The notes beneath the pieces are model-generated. The model was given only the letters and a program-made list of their open reading frames with translations, was not told the DNA's origin and ran no database searches. Positions 36,654 to 44,843 of a stretch of DNA of 64,000 bases are shown in pieces. This DNA comes from Bacteroidales bacterium UBA7009 (GTDB lineage: Bacteria > Bacteroidota > Bacteroidia > Bacteroidales > Paludibacteraceae): contig DJXH01000008.1 of assembly GCA_002449665.1 (NCBI GenBank), positions 1 to 64,000 of the forward strand. The letters are read 5' to 3'. Position 1 is the first letter of the stretch. Every line of letters starts with the position of its first letter. The translations under genes were made by a program, and so were the position numbers.

Positions 36654-37058
36654 ATGTCTGTAAAGAGCTATATCGCCCAAGCCGTAGAAACAATAAAAAC
36701 GGCAATTTTACAGAGCCAGTATGGTTCTGCCAAATTGGTCAATATGGGGCAATTATCCTTATATTTCGGCATAGGGAAATATATTTCCGAGAACTCGCGA
36801 AAGGGGTATTGGGGAACGGGGGCTATTGATCAAATAAGCGATAGATTGCAAAAAGACTTACCAGGACTTCGCGGTTTTTCCGCAACAAGCATAAAAAAAT
36901 GCGACAGTTCTACGAGCAGTGGAACAGCATTTCAAAATCCAATGGGAGTGGCAACTTACAAGACACAGGAGGATATTCGTCGTGTGTTGCCAAAAGAAGA
37001 GGATTTGTTAAAATTGTTGAAGGATAGTGATAATGAAAATCTCGGCTGCGCAGAATAA
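36654..37058 (+). pseudogene. Decayed DUF1016/YhcG-type PDDEXK nuclease gene
   Basis: Residues 1-82 match the N-terminal domain of DUF1016 (YhcG) proteins: LYFGIGKYISENSRKGYWG, GAIDQISDRLQKDLPGLRGFS. At the A7 run near 36892-36898 the frame breaks: the next codons in the shifted frame read MRQFYEQWN, the expected continuation, while the original frame gives CDSSTSSG. Soon after, near 36940, the original frame resumes as NPMGVATYKTQEDIRRVLPKEEDLLKLL, which is the C-terminal end of the family. The middle ~200 residues including the nuclease domain are gone. Intact members are about 340-380 residues. It is AT-richer than its neighbours; probably a remnant of a transferred defence-type gene. Confidence 0.75.
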
Positions 37059-37088
37059 TAGCGTTCAGCCGACTATAACTATAATATT

Positions 37089-37709
37089 ATGTTTTCAGGA
37101 ATTGTTGAAAAAATGGCTCAAGTGGTGAAGATTGAGCAAGACCAAGGTAATAAACACTTCACACTGCGTAATCCCTATGATGAGAATATGGGTATCGACC
37201 AAAGTATCTCTCACAACGGCGTGTGCCTTACCGTAGTGAAACACGAAGGCGACTTATATACCGTTACCGCTATGCAGGAGACGCTGCGGCTCACCAACCT
37301 TGACGACCTCAAGGTGGGCGATTGGGTTAATCTCGAACGTGCGATGTCTGTTGATAAACTTCTTGACGGACATATAGTGCAGGGACACGTTGACCAGACT
37401 GCTGTCTGCATAGATGTTCACGAGACGGACGGCAGTTGGTATTACCGCTTTGAGTACGACAGTAGCGAAGAGATGATACGCCGCGGATATTTCTGCGTGG
37501 ACAAAGGCTCCGTTGCCATTAACGGTGTCAGTCTCACCGTCTGCGAACCCGATGTAAAGGACGGCAAAGGCTACGTGTCAGTATGTATCATTCCTTTTAC
37601 CCACGAGGTAACGAACTTCAAGTATATAGAGGTCGGTACGAAAGTGAATATCGAATTTGACATTATAGGCAAGTATATAGCCCGTATGAACCAACTGATA
37701 CAGAAATAA
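37089..37709 (+). CDS. ribE: Riboflavin synthase, alpha subunit
   Basis: Dismutates two 6,7-dimethyl-8-ribityllumazine molecules to riboflavin. The 206-residue protein shows two lumazine-binding repeats: MFSGIVEKMAQV..ISHNGVCLTV (1-50) and GHIVQGHVDQTAVC..SVAINGVSLTV (98-155), each with its N/S-G-V-C/S-LTV motif. Named ribC in Bacillus. The 30-bp gap upstream is too short for an FMN riboswitch. Confidence 0.96.
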   Translation: MFSGIVEKMAQVVKIEQDQGNKHFTLRNPYDENMGIDQSISHNGVCLTVVKHEGDLYTVTAMQETLRLTNLDDLKVGDWVNLERAMSVDKLLDGHIVQGHVDQTAVCIDVHETDGSWYYRFEYDSSEEMIRRGYFCVDKGSVAINGVSLTVCEPDVKDGKGYVSVCIIPFTHEVTNFKYIEVGTKVNIEFDIIGKYIARMNQLIQK

Positions 37710-37723
37710 TTAATACTACTAAA

Positions 37724-38311
37724 ATGGATAAAATAAGTTATGCACTCGGTCTGTCTATGGGGCAGAACCTGATGGGAAGCGGAGTTAAAAAAATAGAGTA
37801 CACTGACTTCGCTGACGGTATGAAAGATGTTCTCGAACACAACCAACCCAAAATCTCTTACTCTGAAGCGCAGCAGATTCTCGGCAAGTTCTTCCAAGAA
37901 CTTGAGCAGCAGGTGGCAGGCGAACAGAAGAAAGCCGGTGAGGATTTCCTGCGCGAAAACGCCAAGCGTGCAGGTGTCAAAACCACTGCTTCGGGCTTGC
38001 AATATGAGATACTTGATGCCACTATCGGACAAAAACCTTCCGCTACGGACAAGGTGCGTGTCCACTATGAAGGTACGCTTATCGACGGCACCGTCTTCGA
38101 CAGCAGTTATCGCCGTGGCGAGAGTATCACCTTCGGTCTTAACCAAGTGATTCGCGGCTGGACGGAAGGTCTGCAACTGATGTCTGTCGGCAGCAAGTAT
38201 AAGTTCTTTATCCCTTATAATCTTGCCTATGGTGAGCAAGGGGCAGGCGGCAGCATACCGCCGTATGCCGCACTTATCTTCACCGTCGAACTGCTCGGAA
38301 TAGAAAAATAG
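37724..38311 (+). CDS. FKBP-type peptidyl-prolyl isomerase
   Basis: A 195-residue proline isomerase/chaperone of the FkpA/Mip type. Residues 1-85 form the helical dimerisation domain (FKBP_N, KISYALGLSMGQNLM); residues 95-195 form the FKBP domain (VRVHYEGTLIDGTVFDSS, GWTEGLQLM, IPPYAALIFTVELLGI). No signal peptide is visible, so it is probably cytosolic, unlike its neighbour. The last ~100 residues are nearly the same as those of the next gene, showing tandem duplication. Confidence 0.94.
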   Translation: MDKISYALGLSMGQNLMGSGVKKIEYTDFADGMKDVLEHNQPKISYSEAQQILGKFFQELEQQVAGEQKKAGEDFLRENAKRAGVKTTASGLQYEILDATIGQKPSATDKVRVHYEGTLIDGTVFDSSYRRGESITFGLNQVIRGWTEGLQLMSVGSKYKFFIPYNLAYGEQGAGGSIPPYAALIFTVELLGIEK

Positions 38312-38345
38312 ACGTAAAATATAAAATCAAATCACAACTATAACA

Positions 38346-39599
38346 ATGAAAAAAATCAGTATTTTAGCCCTTGCGGCTATGGCTATGGTATCGTGTGCCA
38401 ATACCTATACCGCCAAAAATGTAGATCTTGTAAGCCAGTCAGATTCAGTCAACTATGCTGTCGGCTACCTCAACGGTACGATGATTAAAGCTCAACAACT
38501 CGCCGAGGACAGCAGCGAAACGGCCGTAACGGAGTTTATTGATGCCCTCAATCGCGGATACAATGCCAAACCCGTAGAAGACGTAAACGAAGCCGCCAAT
38601 GTCGGAAGAAACTTAGGTATATATACCAAAAACTCCGAGAAGACAGGTCTTGCCGAAAATAAGGCTTGGACACTCAACGAAAAAATGTTCTTCCAAGGTC
38701 TCATTAATGGTCTGTATGAAGACACCACCGTTATGATTGCCGATTCAGCACGCAACTATTACCAGGTACAATACACCGCCTCAATGGGCAAGGAAGAAGG
38801 CGCAGGTAAGCCCATCAAGAGCAGTTGCCCGAAGAAAGCCAAAACAGTCAAACTTAAAAACTTCACAGACAGCATCAACTACGCGTTCGGTTACCTCAAC
38901 GGCAGCGAGATAAAAATGTACGTCCTCGCCTCCGACTCCACCGGCGAAGACACCAAAGAGTTTATTGCCGCTGTCAATAAGGCTATGAAAGTGAGAGCCG
39001 AATACCCCCAACTCGTTAATATGGGTGAGCAGATAGGTGCTGCCATACGCAAACAGGAACCCGAAGGACTGCTCGGCGAGCCGAAACTCATCACCAACTT
39101 TGAACTTATCAAACAAGGCTTCATTAACGGTCTCAAAGGCTACGACAGCATACTTAACCAGCAAGATGCACAAGTGTATGTTCAGACCACTATGGACAAC
39201 CTCAAATACGGCGAAAGTAAGGCTCAAAACGAGCGTTTCCTTGCCGAGAATGCACTCAAAGAAGGGGTGAAAGTTACCGAATCGGGTCTGCAATACGAAG
39301 TGATAAAAGAAGGCAGAGGCAAACGCCCCACAGCAGCTGACCGCGTCAAAGTACACTATCACGGCACGCTGATTGACGGCACTGTATTTGACAGCAGTGT
39401 AGATCGCGGCGAACCCATCACCTTCGCTCTCAGCCAAGTGATTCCCGGCTGGACAGAAGGTCTGCAACTGATGACTGTCGGCAGCAAGTACAAATTCTAT
39501 ATCCCTCAGGAACTCGGCTACGGCAACCGCCCTGCCGGTTCTATCCCGCCGTATTCAACACTCATTTTCGAGGTTGAACTGCTCGGAATAGAAAAATAA
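38346..39599 (+). CDS. FKBP-type isomerase lipoprotein with duplicated N-terminal domain
   Basis: A 417-residue lipoprotein (signal MKKISILALAAMAMVSC, Cys17) that likely faces the periplasm or outer membrane. Two FKBP_N-type helical domains follow in tandem: SDSVNYAVGYLNGTMIK (about residue 32) and TDSINYAFGYLNGSEIK (about 175), each closed by a GLINGL/GFINGL motif. The FKBP domain occupies the last ~105 residues (VHYHGTLIDGTVFDSS, IPPYSTLIFEVELLGIEK). Usual members have one N-terminal domain and about 200-290 residues. A periplasmic foldase for exported or T9SS proteins is a reasonable inference. Confidence 0.9.
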   Translation: MKKISILALAAMAMVSCANTYTAKNVDLVSQSDSVNYAVGYLNGTMIKAQQLAEDSSETAVTEFIDALNRGYNAKPVEDVNEAANVGRNLGIYTKNSEKTGLAENKAWTLNEKMFFQGLINGLYEDTTVMIADSARNYYQVQYTASMGKEEGAGKPIKSSCPKKAKTVKLKNFTDSINYAFGYLNGSEIKMYVLASDSTGEDTKEFIAAVNKAMKVRAEYPQLVNMGEQIGAAIRKQEPEGLLGEPKLITNFELIKQGFINGLKGYDSILNQQDAQVYVQTTMDNLKYGESKAQNERFLAENALKEGVKVTESGLQYEVIKEGRGKRPTAADRVKVHYHGTLIDGTVFDSSVDRGEPITFALSQVIPGWTEGLQLMTVGSKYKFYIPQELGYGNRPAGSIPPYSTLIFEVELLGIEK

Positions 39600-39602
39600 A
39601 CT

Positions 39603-41090
39603 ATGGGTATCATAGCACGACAAAGTATAAAAGGCACCATCGCAACGTATATAGGCGTTGCGGTGGGCTTTTTCACTACTTTCTTCGTGCTTACTCGCCT
39701 GCTCACAGCAGAGGAGATAGGGCTTGTGCGTGTACTGCTCGATGCCGCCACCCTCTTTGTCGGACTCGCGCAACTCGGCACCGCCACCTCTATTATTCGC
39801 TTTTATCCGCATTTCCATTCAGACAAAGGCGAGCACGGCTTTTTCTTCTGGTCGCTCCTCGTGCCGCTTGTTGGTTTTGTGCTTTTCTCCGCACTTTTCC
39901 TGCTTTGCCGCACTCCTGTTGAACACTGGTTCGGCGAAAAATCCCCCCTCTTTGTCAGTTACTATTATTTCGTCCTGCCTATAGCCTTTTTTATGCTTTA
40001 TGAGGCTGTGGCAGAGACGTGCGCTAATGTTCGTATGCGTATCGTCTTCCCCCGCGCGGTAAGGGAAGTGGGGGTGAGGGTAGGACTGCTCGTGTGCTAT
40101 CTGCTTTACGCTTACGATGTTATCACTATGGATGGGTTCGTCTTGGCTCTTTGTCTTAACTATGCCCTTGCCGCCGTTGCCGACTTTGTCTATATAGCCG
40201 TTGCCACTCCCCTTTCGCTCAAGCCGGATATGAGTTTTCTGCGCTCCCACCCCGACATCGTAAAGCAGTATATCCTTTATACCGCTTTCCTTATTGTCTC
40301 GGCTGTGGCATCCGTGCTTGCTCCTACGCTCTCGTCTTTCTTCGTCTCAGCGAAGATGGGATTGGAATACACAGGCATCTTCGCTATTGCCACTTATATG
40401 GCGGTTATGGTCTCTATCCCCAACCGTTCGCTTACCTCCATTGCCGCTCCGCAACTGTCGGCGGCTCTGCAGAAAAACAACTTGGACGAGGCAAATGCCC
40501 TGCTGCAGAAAGTTACGACCAACGCTATGCTTATCGGCAGCATCATCTTCCTCGCTATATGGACTAACATAGACCTTATCTATGCTCTTTTGCCTAATGG
40601 CGGCACTTATGCCGCTGCGCGTAATGCAGTCTTTCTCTTAGGGTTGAGCCAACTCTGTCTCGCTTCGTTCACTTTCTCCCTCTCCTCGCTTAACTACAGC
40701 CGTTTTTATGCTCTTTCGCTCCTTTTCTCGCTTGTCCTCACCGTCAGTTCCATCCTGCTCAACAATAGCCTTATACCCGCCTATGGTATAACCGGCGCGG
40801 CTTTGAGCAACCTGCTTTCCTATGCTCTCTATTTTGCTCTTATCCTGCTTGCCGTATGTTGTCTGCAAAAAGCAATGCCGCTTTGCCGACAACAACTGTA
40901 TATACTCCTGCTTCTTGTTTTGTCAGTTGCCGTCAATGAGATAATCTGCCGCTCTTTGCCTGATAGTTTTGTTTTGGGTGTGGTCAGGAGCGGTGTCGTA
41001 TTGTTGGGTTTTATGCTCTTGTCGTATCTCTTACGTTTGTCAGAAGACATCAATGCGCTACTTCGTTCTTTTTTCGTATCTCGGCACTGA
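39603..41090 (+). CDS. Polysaccharide flippase (Wzx/MOP family), second copy
   Basis: A 495-residue membrane protein with about fourteen hydrophobic helices; N-terminus ARQSIKGTIATYIGVAVGFFTTFFVLTRLL, then EEIGLVRVLLDAA, typical of Bacteroidota lipopolysaccharide flippases. It should export lipid-linked oligosaccharides. It starts 3 bp after the FKBP lipoprotein stop and its end overlaps truA by 38 bp. Substrate unknown. Confidence 0.9.
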   Translation: MGIIARQSIKGTIATYIGVAVGFFTTFFVLTRLLTAEEIGLVRVLLDAATLFVGLAQLGTATSIIRFYPHFHSDKGEHGFFFWSLLVPLVGFVLFSALFLLCRTPVEHWFGEKSPLFVSYYYFVLPIAFFMLYEAVAETCANVRMRIVFPRAVREVGVRVGLLVCYLLYAYDVITMDGFVLALCLNYALAAVADFVYIAVATPLSLKPDMSFLRSHPDIVKQYILYTAFLIVSAVASVLAPTLSSFFVSAKMGLEYTGIFAIATYMAVMVSIPNRSLTSIAAPQLSAALQKNNLDEANALLQKVTTNAMLIGSIIFLAIWTNIDLIYALLPNGGTYAAARNAVFLLGLSQLCLASFTFSLSSLNYSRFYALSLLFSLVLTVSSILLNNSLIPAYGITGAALSNLLSYALYFALILLAVCCLQKAMPLCRQQLYILLLLVLSVAVNEIICRSLPDSFVLGVVRSGVVLLGFMLLSYLLRLSEDINALLRSFFVSRH

Positions 41091-41838
41091 TTTCCACGGT
41101 TCGCAGCGGCAGCCTAACGGCATAACGGTGCAGGAAGTGCTTGAAAACGCTTTCTCTACTGTTATGCGCACGCCTGTGGCACTCACTTTTGCGGGTCGCA
41201 CCGATGCCGGTGTACACGCGGAGCAGATGTACGCGCATTTTGATACCGCCAACCCCGTTCCCGATACACTTGCAGCCAGCCTTAATAATCTCTTGCCAAA
41301 GTCATTGGCAGTGGCAAATATATTCCGCGTAGCCGATGATGCTCATGCGCGTTTCTCCGCCGTGAGCCGCACCTACCACTATCGTGTCGTGGAAACGAAG
41401 TCGCCTTTCCTTGGTAGTCTTACCACTCGTGTGGCTCGCGGACTTGACTTTGATGCTATGAATGCTGCGGCTCGTCTTCTCTTGGGCAGACACGACTTTG
41501 CCTCTTTCTGCCGCGTGCATACCGATGTGAAAACGACTTTTTGTACAGTCAGTGAAGCCTGCTGGGAGCAAGTGAGGTGGGGCGAATGCGAGTTGTGGCA
41601 GTTTACCATTACCGCCGACCGTTTCCTTCGTAATATGGTGCGCGCCGTTGTAGGTACGCTCTTTGAGGTGGGGCGGGGCAGAATGACCATAGACGGGTTT
41701 GCTGCTGTTATCGAGGCGCGCAATCGCTGCCGTGCCGGTCAGTCGGCTCCCGCTGAAGGACTGTATCTCGTTCGAGTGCAATATCCGAACGACATATTCA
41801 ATGTACAGAATATCAACTCTTCTGTGCAACTTCCCTGA
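41053..41838 (+). CDS. truA: tRNA pseudouridine 38-40 synthase
   Basis: Forms pseudouridine at positions 38-40 of the tRNA anticodon stem. The 261-residue protein starts MRYFVLFSYLGTDFHGSQRQ, has the catalytic Asp51 in FAGRTDAGVHAEQ, DFASFCRVHTDVKTT near 156 and FLRNMVRAVVGTLFEVGRG near 196. ATG 41053 inside the flippase end is chosen because the upstream open frame has no family match. Confidence 0.95.
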   Translation: MRYFVLFSYLGTDFHGSQRQPNGITVQEVLENAFSTVMRTPVALTFAGRTDAGVHAEQMYAHFDTANPVPDTLAASLNNLLPKSLAVANIFRVADDAHARFSAVSRTYHYRVVETKSPFLGSLTTRVARGLDFDAMNAAARLLLGRHDFASFCRVHTDVKTTFCTVSEACWEQVRWGECELWQFTITADRFLRNMVRAVVGTLFEVGRGRMTIDGFAAVIEARNRCRAGQSAPAEGLYLVRVQYPNDIFNVQNINSSVQLP

Positions 41839-41866
41839 CTAAAAATCACTATATCCTCGCAATTTG

Positions 41867-41898
41867 TTTGCTAAAACGAAATTTTAGCCGTATCTTTG
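41867..41898 (+). promoter_or_regulatory. Promoter of nusB
   Basis: TTTG (41867-41870), 20 bases, TATCTTTG (41891-41898), perfect. The leader to ATG 41946 is about 40 nt. It starts the nusB-yajC-ybbR transcript and perhaps more. Confidence 0.8.
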
Positions 41899-41945
41899 CA
41901 CGCTATTTGTTAAGGAAACGACTTAATTCCTTTTATTAACGTTCT

Positions 41946-42902
41946 ATGATAAACCGTACTTTGGTGCGTACAAAGGTCGTTCAGACTTTGTTTGCGTACT
42001 ACAACGACCCGGGCAAAACGCCGATGGCAGCCAAGAAAGATTTGCTGCGCAGTTTTTCCGACACTTACAGCCTCTATATGATGCTGCTTGATTTTGTCAA
42101 TGTGCTTACCCGCTATGCAGAGGAACAGCAAGAGGAGGCTAAGGCACGGGCAAAAGTAACCCACCGCGAGTATATCCCCAATCGGCGGTTTATAGACAAC
42201 AAGTTTGCCGGTCAGATTTTCTACAATCGTACTCTTCGTGCCTATATGGAGGAGCAACACCTCTCTTGGGATGCGGGTATGAGTGCAGTACAGGCTGTGT
42301 ATAAACGTCTTACGGAATCTCCTTTCTACAAAGAATATATGTCCGCCCCCAAAGCAGGGTACGATGACGACAAGCGAGTGTGGCGCAAAATCCTCTCCGA
42401 CCTTGTAGCCACGGATGACTCCGTTGAGCCTGCTCTTGAGGAGATGGAGGTGGCTCTTGATACCAACCACTGGACTACCGACTACGATGTGGTCATCAGT
42501 TATGTGGTCAAGACCATCAAACGCTTTAAGGAAAACAGCGCAGCCGACGAGAAACTGCTGCCTATGTTTGAGACGGAAGAAGAACTCAATTTCGGCACGG
42601 AACTGCTGCTCAAGGCTATAGAGCATAAGGACGAGTATGCCAAGATGGTGGCGCAGTACTTGCGCAACTGGGATGCCGGTCGCTTGGCGTATATGGACAC
42701 TATCATCATGCAGGTGGCTCTTGCCGAGATTCTTAACTTCCAGGACATCGCTCTCGAAGTGTCGCTCAACGAATACCTCGAGATAGCCAAAGAGTACAGC
42801 GGCGAGAAAAGTCATATCTTCATAAACGGTATTCTCGACGAGATACTCAAAAACATTGAGCAGGGAGAAATGGCTCATAAAACGGTAAATATGCATAAAT
42901 AA
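41946..42902 (+). CDS. nusB: Transcription antitermination factor NusB, long Bacteroidota form
   Basis: RNA-binding factor that works with NusE/S10 in rRNA antitermination. The 318 residues are about twice the length of the E. coli protein, normal for Bacteroidota: an N-terminal extension begins INRTLVRTKVVQTLFAYY, and the conserved NusB core sits at the end (RLAYMDTIIMQVALAEILNF, VSLNEYLEIAKEYSGEKSHIFINGILDEIL). Has its own promoter and is 20 bp before yajC. Confidence 0.94.
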   Translation: MINRTLVRTKVVQTLFAYYNDPGKTPMAAKKDLLRSFSDTYSLYMMLLDFVNVLTRYAEEQQEEAKARAKVTHREYIPNRRFIDNKFAGQIFYNRTLRAYMEEQHLSWDAGMSAVQAVYKRLTESPFYKEYMSAPKAGYDDDKRVWRKILSDLVATDDSVEPALEEMEVALDTNHWTTDYDVVISYVVKTIKRFKENSAADEKLLPMFETEEELNFGTELLLKAIEHKDEYAKMVAQYLRNWDAGRLAYMDTIIMQVALAEILNFQDIALEVSLNEYLEIAKEYSGEKSHIFINGILDEILKNIEQGEMAHKTVNMHK

Positions 42903-42922
42903 TAACTATAATTCAATCTCTT

Positions 42923-43258
42923 ATGTTAAATTTTATTCTTCTCCAAGCAGAGACAGGCAATCCTCAGGGTGCTGCAGGTTGGTCTTTCTGGGTAATGATG
43001 ATTCTTATCTTCGTCGTTTTCTATTTCTTTATGATTCGTCCGCAGCAGAAACGCCAGAAGGAGATTCAAAAACAGCGTGAAGCCCTTTCCAAAGGCGACA
43101 AGGTGATTACCGCCGGCGGTATATATGGTATCATTAAGGAAAAACAAGACAACACTTTCCTTATCGAGGTAGCAAAAGATATGGTTATCAAGGTGGATGC
43201 AGGCAGCGTATATGCTTCCGCCGAAGATGCCGCACAGGCTACAAAACAGCAGAACTAA
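42923..43258 (+). CDS. yajC: Preprotein translocase accessory protein YajC
   Basis: Small inner-membrane subunit associated with SecDF of the Sec translocon. The 111-residue protein has one helix (WSFWVMMILIFVVFYFFMI) followed at once by RPQQKRQKE, then GDKVITAGGIYGII, all YajC hallmarks. The gene order nusB-yajC-ybbR is conserved in Bacteroidota. Confidence 0.96.
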   Translation: MLNFILLQAETGNPQGAAGWSFWVMMILIFVVFYFFMIRPQQKRQKEIQKQREALSKGDKVITAGGIYGIIKEKQDNTFLIEVAKDMVIKVDAGSVYASAEDAAQATKQQN

Positions 43259-43272
43259 CATAACTATAAGGT

Positions 43273-43689
43273 ATGCAGCGAAGTAAAGAGATACTGATTT
43301 ACCTGCTCTTTGTGGTTTTTTCCGCTTTCCTTTGGTTGGTGCTTGTTCGTACCCAAAAGCCGTCTGTTTCAGCGCAGACAGGTGCAGAGGAGCAGACCGA
43401 GCAGACCGCCCAAGACCCCGTGACGGAGAAAAAACTGCAAGTGGATGTCTCTTTGCAGGATGTCCCGCAGGGCAAGAGTCTTCGTATCTTCCCTTCTCGC
43501 GTTACCGTCTATCTGCGTGTAAGGCTCTCCGACTATGAGACTATTGACGCCGAGTCCGTCCGTGTCTGGTGCTCCTATCCGGTGCGCGCCAAGCAGTCGC
43601 TGCCCCTTCACGCCGATGTACCCGACAGCCGCGTACTCAAAGTAAGAATAGTGCCCGATGAGGTGGAGTATATAATAGAACAAGAATAG
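43273..43689 (+). CDS. Shortened YbbR-like protein
   Basis: A 138-residue protein with an N-terminal membrane helix (KEILIYLLFVVFSAFLWLVL) and a C-terminal segment, VPQGKSLRIFPSRVTVYLRV ... VRIVPDEVEYIIE, that resembles the last part of Bacteroidota YbbR-domain proteins, which usually have about 320-340 residues. The middle YbbR repeats are absent and replaced by a short Q/E/T-rich linker (residues ~33-52). Position after yajC supports the assignment. Family members elsewhere regulate the c-di-AMP cyclase, but function here is unknown. Confidence 0.65.
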   Translation: MQRSKEILIYLLFVVFSAFLWLVLVRTQKPSVSAQTGAEEQTEQTAQDPVTEKKLQVDVSLQDVPQGKSLRIFPSRVTVYLRVRLSDYETIDAESVRVWCSYPVRAKQSLPLHADVPDSRVLKVRIVPDEVEYIIEQE

Positions 43690-43692
43690 CCT

Positions 43693-44832
43693 ATGAAACC
43701 GATTCAGATGGTGGATCTGCAAACGCAGTACATCCATATAAAAGACGAAATAGACAGCCGTATTGCCCCCGTGATGTCAACAGCAACCTTTGTCAAAGGT
43801 CCGGAGGTGGAACTTTTTGCGCGTAACCTCGAAGCCTATACGGGTGCCAAACATATCATCCCCGTCGGCAACGGCACCGATGCGCTGCAAATAGCACTTA
43901 TGGCTCTCGGTTTGAAACCCGGAGATGAGGTCATCACTCCCACCTTCACATTTATCGCCACCGCCGAAGTGGTGGCTCTGCTCGGACTAAAACCCGTGGT
44001 AGTGGATGTGGATTGGGAGACGATGAACATATCCGTTGAAGCCGTCCGCCGTGCTATCACTCCGCGCACCAAAGCCATCGTCCCCGTTCACCTCTTCGGT
44101 CAGTGTGCCGATATGGAGGCTATATTGACCCTTGCCCGGGAAAATGGCCTGTATGTCGTAGAAGATGCGTGTCAGGCTATAGGGTGTCATTATACATTCA
44201 CAGATGGTACTCAAAAGCAGGCAGGTACGATGGGTGAGATAGGTTGCACCAGTTTCTTCCCATCCAAGAACCTTGGTTGCTATGGCGACGGCGGCGCACT
44301 ATTCACGGACAGCGACGAACTGGCAGAGCGCATCAAAGTGATAGCCAACCATGGTATGACCGTCCGCTACCACCACGACCTCATAGGTGTCAATTCGCGC
44401 CTTGACAGCATACAGGCTGCCGTGCTTAATGCCAAACTGCCGCACCTTGACTCCTATACACTCGCTCGGCAAGAAGCCGCCGCCAGATATGACGAAGCCT
44501 TCCGAGATATGCCTTGTCTGCTTGTGCCCGGGCGCAATCCGCAGTCGGAACACGTCTTCCACCAATATACACTCCGTCTGCAAGGCTTGGATCGTGCTGC
44601 TGTGCAGGCTTATCTTAAAGAAGCAGGCATACCGAGTATGGTCTATTATCCCATACCGCTCCACCTGCAAAAAGCATACGCCGACCCGCGCTACCGTGAA
44701 GGCGACTTCCCCGTGGCAGAACGCCTCGCCGCTTGCGTACTCTCGCTGCCTATGCATACCTGCCTGACGGACGAACAAATGGACTATATAATACAGAACG
44801 TCAAACAGGCTGTAGCCAAGTCTGCCATATAA
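43693..44832 (+). CDS. DegT/DnrJ/EryC1 sugar aminotransferase, WbpE/PorR-like
   Basis: PLP enzyme that aminates a 3-keto nucleotide sugar during surface-polysaccharide synthesis. The 379 residues start IQMVDLQTQY, carry GNGTDALQIALMALGLKPGDEVI near 58, VVEDACQAIGC near 155 and the PLP lysine in FFPSKNLGCYGDGGA near 195. The closest characterised groups are WbpE (UDP-2-acetamido-3-oxo-glucuronate) and PorR, which makes the A-LPS that anchors T9SS cargo in Porphyromonas. That link is inference; other sugars are possible. Confidence 0.88.
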   Translation: MKPIQMVDLQTQYIHIKDEIDSRIAPVMSTATFVKGPEVELFARNLEAYTGAKHIIPVGNGTDALQIALMALGLKPGDEVITPTFTFIATAEVVALLGLKPVVVDVDWETMNISVEAVRRAITPRTKAIVPVHLFGQCADMEAILTLARENGLYVVEDACQAIGCHYTFTDGTQKQAGTMGEIGCTSFFPSKNLGCYGDGGALFTDSDELAERIKVIANHGMTVRYHHDLIGVNSRLDSIQAAVLNAKLPHLDSYTLARQEAAARYDEAFRDMPCLLVPGRNPQSEHVFHQYTLRLQGLDRAAVQAYLKEAGIPSMVYYPIPLHLQKAYADPRYREGDFPVAERLAACVLSLPMHTCLTDEQMDYIIQNVKQAVAKSAI

Positions 44833-44843
44833 ATACAAGAGAT

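Noticed and set aside
36892..36900. Programmed frameshift at the A7 run of the DUF1016 gene
   Set aside because: A frameshift alone does not restore the protein; the middle domain is also deleted, so decay is the simpler reading.
37059..37088. FMN riboswitch upstream of riboflavin synthase
   Set aside because: Only 30 bp lie between the genes, far less than an FMN aptamer needs.
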